Source of the DNA: Pseudomonadota bacterium
Lineage (GTDB): Bacteria; Desulfobacterota; Desulfobacteria; Desulfobacterales; RPRI01
NCBI GenBank assembly: GCA_018901125.1
Contig: JAHIFE010000151.1
Span: forward strand, 1-37,141
Direction of reading: 5' to 3'
DNA length: 37,141 bases
Positions 31,889-37,141 of this stretch are shown in pieces (within the stretch, counting starts at the first letter, position 1; the number at the start of each line of letters is the position of its first letter). The translations under genes and the position numbers were made by a program. The notes beneath the pieces were generated by a model that was not told the origin of the DNA, searched no databases, and saw only the letters and a list, made by a program, of their open reading frames with translations.

Positions 31889-32662
31889 TCATTTTTGATT
31901 GTGATACAACCAGCCATCCTGCTCAGCTTTTCTTCGATATTTAAATCCATTCTTCAATAGCTTTAGACTTAGTGCTTGGTAAAACCTATTCCTTAAGGAG
32001 TTGTTTTTATTTGGGGGTAATGTGCTCTTGTGAACGAGACTTTCGACCTCAGGAGTCATCTGAAGTTCGCCAGAAAACTGATGGACAATATCAGCAAAGG
32101 CAATGGCTTCTTGGTCCAAGTCATGAAAAATTCCAACTCTTTTGTTATTATCAAAGTAATCTAAATTTCCGCCTGGCACTTCCCCGAACATAGTAAATCC
32201 AGTCAAAAATAGTTTTTCCAATGGAAAAAGCCTTAATATAGTATACAAAGCGTATGTCCCCGTCGTGAACCATCTCGTCCTAATACCTGATGTAATGCCA
32301 AAAATATCAGGCGCCAAAGAAATCACGTAAGGAATATCACCAATCCATTCTTTTAATTTACCAAGGTCAAGATCTCTTTTGGGTTGTACAAAGACAACAA
32401 TACATTTTGGCTGCAATGCTTCTGATGGAAGGGGGGACCTTTCAATACAGTTAATGTCATTTGAAAATAACACATCGGTTTTACTGCCTATATTTTCTTC
32501 AAATCCTTTTGTGTAGGCTCTATTAAAGCGAATCACCATATCGTGGGAGTCAATTGTCCGACCGTTATTCCAAGAGGTGATCGAGGAAGAATTTCCGACA
32601 AAGGCAGCAGAACGAACATGCGAAAACATGTCACGAAAATCAAAAATATCTATTTTCTCCAT
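31889..32662 (-). CDS. GT29-like sialyltransferase family glycosyltransferase
   Basis: The 257-residue protein resembles GT29 (sialyltransferase) enzymes that use a CMP-activated sugar. AAFVGNSSSI is the L-sialylmotif start, followed by IDSHDMVIRFNRA and IGSKTDVLFSND. TTGTYALYTILRLFPLEKLFLTGFT is the second (S-like) motif region, and a C-terminal GIFHDLDQE supplies a VS-like histidine. There is no transmembrane anchor. It is the last gene of the operon with a NeuA-like cytidylyltransferase, which would make the donor, so it may transfer a nonulosonate or related acid to a surface glycan. Confidence 0.8.
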   Translation of the reverse strand: MEKIDIFDFRDMFSHVRSAAFVGNSSSITSWNNGRTIDSHDMVIRFNRAYTKGFEENIGSKTDVLFSNDINCIERSPLPSEALQPKCIVVFVQPKRDLDLGKLKEWIGDIPYVISLAPDIFGITSGIRTRWFTTGTYALYTILRLFPLEKLFLTGFTMFGEVPGGNLDYFDNNKRVGIFHDLDQEAIAFADIVHQFSGELQMTPEVESLVHKSTLPPNKNNSLRNRFYQALSLKLLKNGFKYRRKAEQDGWLYHNQK

Positions 32663-32737
32663 TATTAGCTTTCATCTTTTAAAAACAGTTCTTGTCTGCA
32701 AATGTGGTTTTAAGTGACTGCTCTTTTGTTGTCCCCT

Positions 32738-33436
32738 CTAACAACTGACTGTTATGGGTCTGAGTTCGGGGAGACCGTCCATGATTGCATATTTCAAAAT
32801 AAAGTCAAAACGATCGACATCTGTACAAAAATCAAAATCCGCCTCCGATGCCCAGTGGATATCAGAATCAAAAAATTTTTTGGCATCCGGTGAAATACGG
32901 AGTCTTGCCCTGATTTCGACCCGACTCATGCGCTCTCCGTTGAGCGCCCGGCATATATATTCGGCACACAGTGTATCCTCATCTGAAGGGCGTATATCTC
33001 TGTGGCCCATACACATCAGAGAAACACTATCCGGGTTCTGTTTCTGGATATAGCGGACAATTGCCCCTGCATTGCAGAAACTACCACTAACAAGCTCTGA
33101 TGCTCCGACTGCTGCCTGAAAACCCTGCGTACCGGCACTGGTCGTGAAAACAACCGTTCTGCCCTTAAGGTCCAGTTCTATCGCCTTTGAAGGTGAATTG
33201 CCAAAATCCGCTTCAGGTAGTTTTTCTCCAGCCCGCTCTCCTGCAAAAAAGAAATCGGGATTGTGTTGTTTTAGATCATACGCTTTTCCTGCATCTGCCA
33301 ATGGAATCAATCTTTTTGCACCTCTCTCAATAAAGCAGCAAGCTGTTGTGAAAGCTCGAAACACATCAATAATCACCGTCAAACCCTCAGCCTTCACTCC
33401 CTCCCGGCTCTGCTGCAAGATGCGAATATCAAACAT
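32738..33436 (-). CDS. ComB-family phosphatase
   Basis: The 232-residue protein matches the 2-phosphosulfolactate phosphatase (ComB) family, whose founding member releases phosphate from (2R)-phosphosulfolactate in coenzyme M synthesis. Family motifs seen are VIIDVFRAFTTA at the N-terminus, GERAGEKLPEADFGNSP and VVFTTSAGTQG. Later CMGHRDIRPSDEDTLCAEY supplies acidic metal ligands. Outside methanogens the substrate is often unknown. Here it overlaps the upstream TIM-barrel-like gene by 8 bases and lies in an operon with CMP-sugar genes, suggesting it removes phosphate from a precursor of the activated acid. Confidence 0.85.
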   Translation of the reverse strand: MFDIRILQQSREGVKAEGLTVIIDVFRAFTTACCFIERGAKRLIPLADAGKAYDLKQHNPDFFFAGERAGEKLPEADFGNSPSKAIELDLKGRTVVFTTSAGTQGFQAAVGASELVSGSFCNAGAIVRYIQKQNPDSVSLMCMGHRDIRPSDEDTLCAEYICRALNGERMSRVEIRARLRISPDAKKFFDSDIHWASEADFDFCTDVDRFDFILKYAIMDGLPELRPITVSC

Positions 33437-34313
33437 GCGTTGTCTGCCTCAGCTCTGGGGCATAACGGCTGATGGTCTCTAGAACACAAACCATTTGCCT
33501 GACACGTTCCTCGATCTCATTCTGACTCGGGAGATGATTCTGATGACCTTGTGAAACTGCACCACATTTGAGATATACCGGAGCACATAGACGGATAATC
33601 TCCGGAATTTGTGGTGTACGAATCATGCCACCTGCATCAGCAGCAGTATCCGAGAAGATATCCAGTGTGCAGGACACCGCTTGTCTAACAGCCGACAGCA
33701 TCGGTAACTCCAGATCTGGAACCAGATTAATGCTGTCCGCCCCCACCTCTGAAAACAGGGCCGCCGCAGCCGGATTAGCACAACCGCTATGCACTGAAAG
33801 TTTGAGCCGGATGTCCCCGGGAAGCTCACCCTTATTTCTCAGTTTGCTGATCACTGAAAGCAGTCCTTCATCATAAACTAGAAAATCCCTAACCCCGAGT
33901 TCCACCCCCTTGATCACATCATCCAGAGCGTACATAACGTTATCCATGCCCCTGAGCCGGTAACCCACCCGAACACCGTTCTTGGCTCTTACGAAGCCAC
34001 CCGTGTCATAAACCGCACGGGGGCCAATGGAGAACACCGGTGCAATGTTCCGCTCGCGACAAAGCACTACCATTTCAGAAATTTCTTTTTCCGGGAGTCG
34101 GAAAATTCCGCGGCACTCATCTACTCGATTAACGCGTACCCCTGCGGCATCCGTCAAAGTCAACACAGTTTCAAGTATCTTTAAATTATTGATACTTGAA
34201 AGCTCTATACCAAAAGCGCCCCCGTCCGGAAAGCTAAGTTGTGAAGATGGCAACCCGTAATTATCTCGACCTGGCAGAGATATCGTTTCCAACAATTCAT
34301 GTGATCGCAGCAT
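33429..34313 (-). CDS. TIM-barrel-like protein of the CMP-sugar operon
   Basis: The ~294-residue protein has alternating strand/helix blocks typical of a TIM barrel (GVRVNRVDECRGIFRLPE, VVLCRERNIAPVFSIGP, GVELGVRDFLVYDEGL, IRLKLSVHSGCANP, SEVGADSINLVPDLELPML). Weak similarity in style to U32 peptidases is seen (PVYLKCGAVSQG), but I cannot name the family. I start at the ATG at 34313 with GGAAGGAATTGGAGC before it; an upstream in-frame ATG at 34334 is possible. It overlaps both neighbours and so belongs to the same translation unit. It may catalyse a C-C bond-forming or racemase-like step; no ComA signature is visible. Confidence 0.7.
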   Translation of the reverse strand: MLRSHELLETISLPGRDNYGLPSSQLSFPDGGAFGIELSSINNLKILETVLTLTDAAGVRVNRVDECRGIFRLPEKEISEMVVLCRERNIAPVFSIGPRAVYDTGGFVRAKNGVRVGYRLRGMDNVMYALDDVIKGVELGVRDFLVYDEGLLSVISKLRNKGELPGDIRLKLSVHSGCANPAAAALFSEVGADSINLVPDLELPMLSAVRQAVSCTLDIFSDTAADAGGMIRTPQIPEIIRLCAPVYLKCGAVSQGHQNHLPSQNEIEERVRQMVCVLETISRYAPELRQTTHV

Positions 34314-35028
34314 GCTCCAATTCCTTCCATCCAATTTTCTTGAGAAGATACTCGGTCATACAGATGTCCTCAAGGGAGTGCACATCCCCGCCAGAAACAT
34401 TCTCAATATACAGAATCTTGTTCCCAAGGTAGGAAAACGGTGGTTGTCCGTTGGGCGGGAAACAATGGTTGTAACGTATTACCCTTACTGCGCCGTCCAA
34501 AACAAAACAGGGCTCCAGATTTTGCCTGTTGGTAGATGTGTTTTCTGGCATCTCCAGCCAAGTGGATAGTGTGCCGTTGGATGTGATTTTCTTGGTCCGG
34601 TACGGGTGGATGGAATGATCAATATAGCCGCTCACACAAGAATCTGCTTCTGGCGCACCAGCGAGTTTCTCTATCGCTTCATCGACTATGCCCTGCCTGT
34701 GCACTCCGCAATTGCAGTGCATGGTGATCAAAAAATTAATCTCGCAACCGATACTCTCAACCGCATGATTAATCGCATCAACAAGTTCTGAGCTGTCCTG
34801 AGCCAGAGCATGAGGGCGGTCAATAATACATACACCCATTTCTCGGGCTACACGTTTTATATCCTCACAATCCGTGGAAACATAAACATCATCAATAAGC
34901 GTCGCCTCTTTTGCAGCATGCATGGCGTAGTAGACAAGAGGCCGCCCCAAGACCGGATAAACATTCTTGCCTTTCACAGATTTGCTTCCACCTCTTCCGG
35001 TAAGCAACACAATATTTTTTCCACTCAT
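34297..35028 (-). CDS. NeuA-like acylneuraminate cytidylyltransferase
   Basis: The 243-residue nucleotidyltransferase would join CMP to a 2-keto acid sugar or related acid. VLLTGRGGSKSVKGKNVYPV is the CTP-binding loop (usual ARGGSKGIPGKN). IDDVYVSTDCEDI and IIDRPHALAQDSSELVDA match the family's STD and RP..LA.D.S motifs. The segment that usually reads LLQPTSPLR is replaced by LITMHCNCGVHRQG, so the acceptor may not be a standard sialic acid. It is the first gene of the operon and overlaps the next gene. Confidence 0.8.
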   Translation of the reverse strand: MSGKNIVLLTGRGGSKSVKGKNVYPVLGRPLVYYAMHAAKEATLIDDVYVSTDCEDIKRVAREMGVCIIDRPHALAQDSSELVDAINHAVESIGCEINFLITMHCNCGVHRQGIVDEAIEKLAGAPEADSCVSGYIDHSIHPYRTKKITSNGTLSTWLEMPENTSTNRQNLEPCFVLDGAVRVIRYNHCFPPNGQPPFSYLGNKILYIENVSGGDVHSLEDICMTEYLLKKIGWKELEHAAIT

Positions 35029-35641
35029 ATTTAATCACTCCATTCTTATTACAGCGAGGTAATGCGGCTCTAATCATCGCATGGTCAGCACCCTTATCCT
35101 TGGTCCATATATGCCGGCCTGGCTTAATGACGCGGACCTTTAAAAAGCAGTCCGTGATGTGTTCAGCCAGGCAGCTCGGGAGTGATTTTCAAACATGCTG
35201 ATGCCAGCTGTCTTCCAGCCTGTGAACAGCTTTCTCTCTTCGCACAGCGCTTGTTCTACTCGTCTCCGTCATCGCTTTTACAAACCATCTCAAAAATAAT
35301 ATCATCACCCCATGGCGGGGTTGTGACCCTTTTCCAAAGACTCAGGATGGTTTTTTTATGATTACCTGATTCTTTAGGAAAATCCAACCTATTTTAGTGG
35401 CCATCCTGAATGGGGAGAAAAGCGAGAGCCTCTATGATTTAAATATGCACTGAACTTTCTTTACCTAATCCAATATCCCAACTTCGCTTTACCTGGCACG
35501 TGTCCATAAAATAATTTAAAAATAATTGATTTGTTGAGGAAAAATGGTGTAAAAACAGAATCAACTCACTTCAAAATCGACCTGTCAAGAAGTAGTCATA
35601 AAGGACGCTCAACAACCGATTGTTCTTAAGGACGCCTCAAT
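35029..35641. other. Intergenic region between the CMP-sugar operon and GIY-YIG gene
   Basis: About 610 bases contain no supported gene. A long hairpin with a T-run is listed separately; the rest could hold promoters for the flanking, divergently transcribed genes, but I could not fix them. Confidence 0.5.
35282..35353 (+). terminator. Nested inverted repeat ending in a T-run
   Basis: AAACCATC (35282-35289) pairs with GATGGTTT (35346-35353), which runs on into further T residues. Inside it CCCC (35308-35311) and GGGG (35317-35320) form a second stem. It may be a terminator or a structured RNA; no gene that it would serve reads directly into it. Confidence 0.4.
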
Positions 35642-36010
35642 ATGAATAAAAACGAATTGAAAAAACAATATGCCCAAACCGTCCAACCCATGGGGGTTTA
35701 CCAGGTCATCAACAAGGCCAATGGAAAAGTGTTCATAGACAGCAGCCTGGGTATTCAAGGGAAAATGAACCGGTGCAAGTTCCAGCTTGCCCATGGGTCC
35801 CATATGAACAAGACCCTCCAGAAGGATTTTAATCTGAGCGGCCTGGAAAATTTTTCATTTGAGGTATTGGACCTTCTGGAACCTGAAAAAGATTTGAAAA
35901 CGGATTACAGAGAGGATCTGAAAATGCTTGAAGCCATGTGGATTGAGAAAATCCAGCCCTTTGATGAAAAAGGATACAATGACCGAAAACAAATGAAGCT
36001 GAAACCATGA
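35642..36010 (+). CDS. GIY-YIG-domain protein
   Basis: The 122-residue protein matches the small GIY-YIG family. GVYQVINKANGKVFIDSSLGI is the degenerate GIY-YIG strand pair; FIDSS replaces the usual YIG. FEVLDLLEPEKD and MLEAMWIEKIQPF with the conserved glutamate and KGYNDR close the fold. The substitution of the tyrosine in YIG makes DNA cleavage doubtful, and proteins of this sub-family are mostly uncharacterised. It overlaps the next gene by 4 bases (ATGA), so it is co-translated with the flavodoxin-fold reductase. Confidence 0.75.
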   Translation: MNKNELKKQYAQTVQPMGVYQVINKANGKVFIDSSLGIQGKMNRCKFQLAHGSHMNKTLQKDFNLSGLENFSFEVLDLLEPEKDLKTDYREDLKMLEAMWIEKIQPFDEKGYNDRKQMKLKP

Positions 36011-36597
36011 AAATATCCGTGATTTTGGCCCATCCCGATCCTGGGAGCTTCAACCATGCCATGGCAGTTGCGGCTTTAGAAACATTGCATCACAACCGGC
36101 ATGAGGTTTTATTTCATGATTTGTATGCTGAAAAATTTGATCCCCTGCTTCCGGTTTGGGAAATCTCCAAGGACGCTTCCCTGCCGCCGTCAATTGCCCG
36201 GCATTGCCAAGAGATTTCCGAGGTGGACGGAATTATTATCATTCATCCCAACTGGTGGGGACAGCCTCCGGCCATTTTAAAAGGTTGGGTGGACCGGGTG
36301 ATTCGACCGGGCGTGGCCTATGAATTCCTGGAAGAGGACAACGGAGAAGGGGTCCCCAACGGGTTGTTGAAAGCAAAAGCAGCCCTGGTTTTCAACACCT
36401 CCAATACGGAAGCCCGAAGGGAAAAGGAGGTTTTTGGTGATCCCCTGGAAACCCTTTGGAAAAACTGCATCTTCGGCCTGTGCGGGATTCCTGCCTTTCA
36501 TCGAACCATGTTCGGGGTTATGGTCGTTAGCTCTGATCAGCAGCGCAAAGCGTGGCTGGAGCAAGTCCGGCAAACCGTGCAGGACCATTTCCCGTAA
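36007..36597 (+). CDS. NAD(P)H quinone oxidoreductase, flavodoxin-fold (KefF/MdaB-like)
   Basis: The 196-residue flavoprotein belongs to the flavodoxin_2 family that reduces quinones with two electrons. ILAHPDPGSFNHAMA is the FMN/FAD phosphate loop and HPNWWGQPPAILKGWVDRV is the hallmark flavin/substrate loop. LVFNTSNTE and FCGIPAFH-like CGIPAFHRTMFG complete the active-site side. Full length. It is coupled by a 4-base overlap to the GIY-YIG gene and followed after 20 bases by an acyl-CoA dehydrogenase gene. Confidence 0.88.
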   Translation: MKISVILAHPDPGSFNHAMAVAALETLHHNRHEVLFHDLYAEKFDPLLPVWEISKDASLPPSIARHCQEISEVDGIIIIHPNWWGQPPAILKGWVDRVIRPGVAYEFLEEDNGEGVPNGLLKAKAALVFNTSNTEARREKEVFGDPLETLWKNCIFGLCGIPAFHRTMFGVMVVSSDQQRKAWLEQVRQTVQDHFP

Positions 36598-36617
36598 TAA
36601 AGAAAGGAATCTTCCCC

Positions 36618-37141
36618 ATGTTTGATTTTATGATGACCGAGGACCAGAAAAAGCTTCGGGATGAGGCCAGGGCCTTTACCAACTGGGTGCCCCGTGAATT
36701 GATTTTGGACATGGATGCGGAAAAGATCCAGTTCCCCCATGAATATCTTAAGGAAGCCGGAAAAAGAAATCTCCTGGGCCTGCGAATTCCAAAAGCGTAT
36801 GGGGGCAGGGGGCTGGGCTGGGTTGAAAATGGCATTGCCGCGGAAGAAATCGGAGTGGCGAGCTATTCCCTGGCCTGTCTCTGGGGGGTGGGGGCGGATA
36901 TTGTCTGCGATGCTATTGTTCAGTTTGGTACCGAGGAATTGAAGCAAGAAATCGTGGTGCCTCTGCTGAAGGGAGAAGTCTACGCCGCCGAGGGGTTGAC
37001 CGAACCCAGAGGCGGGTCGGATTTTTTCGGTACCACCACCCGAGCGGTGCAATCCGGGGATGATTGGGTGTTGAACGGGCAAAAACGGTTTATTGTGGGA
37101 GCGGAAGGGGCCGACTGGTTTTTGATCTATGCGGCAACCCG
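36618..37141 (+). CDS. Acyl-CoA dehydrogenase, N-terminal part (cut by window edge)
   Basis: The first ~174 residues of an acyl-CoA dehydrogenase, an FAD enzyme that oxidises acyl-CoA to trans-2-enoyl-CoA in beta-oxidation or related pathways. TEDQKKLRDEARAFT starts the N-terminal helical domain. LRIPKAYGGRGLGWVENGIA and EEIGVASYSLAC follow, and AAEGLTEPRGGSDFFGTTT is the FAD-binding signature 1. KRFIVGAEGADWFLIYAAT is in the middle beta domain where the window ends. The C-terminal catalytic glutamate is off-window. The ATG at 36618 has AAAGGA upstream. Confidence 0.9.
   Translation, partial: MFDFMMTEDQKKLRDEARAFTNWVPRELILDMDAEKIQFPHEYLKEAGKRNLLGLRIPKAYGGRGLGWVENGIAAEEIGVASYSLACLWGVGADIVCDAIVQFGTEELKQEIVVPLLKGEVYAAEGLTEPRGGSDFFGTTTRAVQSGDDWVLNGQKRFIVGAEGADWFLIYAAT

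Overview
The window reads as a mosaic of mobile and accessory DNA from a Gram-negative bacterium. The right-hand protein set (MukBEF-like Wadjet genes, amidase, acyl-CoA dehydrogenase, zinc-ribbon/TPR protein) looks like a Desulfobacterota (deltaproteobacterial) chromosome. That placement is an inference from protein style, since no rRNA or other phylogenetic marker is present. The left 10 kb and the 15.5-16.7 kb stretch are AT-rich; the 24.7-31.8 kb stretch is clearly richer in GC.

Region A (1-5.7 kb) looks like a fragment of an integron-type cassette array. A Hanks-type Ser/Thr kinase is followed by an attC-like site (1911-1966), then a one-gene cassette. That cassette's own attC is split by a short group II intron on the minus strand (about 2585-3290) that lacks a reverse transcriptase. 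Removing the intron restores an R'' box exactly complementary to the start of the same cassette. After it come a tiny hydrophobic ORF, two multi-pass membrane proteins and a radical SAM protein. No integron integrase is in the window.

Region B (5.7-9.5 kb, minus strand) is a tight three-gene operon: a D12-family adenine-methyltransferase-like protein, a Cof-type HAD phosphatase and a second D12 methyltransferase. It converges on the radical SAM gene. No restriction nuclease is visible; this is the best candidate for an undescribed nucleic-acid modification cluster.

Region C (10.2-18.5 kb, minus strand) is an integrated phage-satellite-like element: tyrosine integrase, an unknown 302-aa protein, small DNA-binding-like proteins, a D5/P4-alpha-type helicase, GGTGAC iterons around an AT-rich core (a probable origin), small unknown genes, a coiled-coil protein and an S49 head-type protease. 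No capsid, portal, terminase or tail gene is present. Its right end is a displaced 3' fragment of tRNA-Leu(CAA), followed by the tail of a second, decayed integrase. A 3' fragment of tRNA-Phe lies 1.5 kb further on.

Region D (18.9-24.7 kb) holds three toxin-antitoxin modules (TacAT-like, AbrB/PIN, BrnTA), a membrane protein paired with a winged-helix regulator, a zinc-ribbon methyltransferase and a zinc-ribbon/TPR protein.

Region E (24.7-30.1 kb) is a complete four-gene Wadjet (JetABCD / MksFEBG) anti-plasmid operon with overlapping genes. Region F (30.3-37.1 kb) has an amidase; a minus-strand operon combining a NeuA-like cytidylyltransferase, a TIM-barrel-like protein, a ComB-family phosphatase and a GT29 sialyltransferase-like enzyme; then a GIY-YIG protein, a flavodoxin-fold quinone reductase and the 5' part of an acyl-CoA dehydrogenase gene that runs off the right edge.
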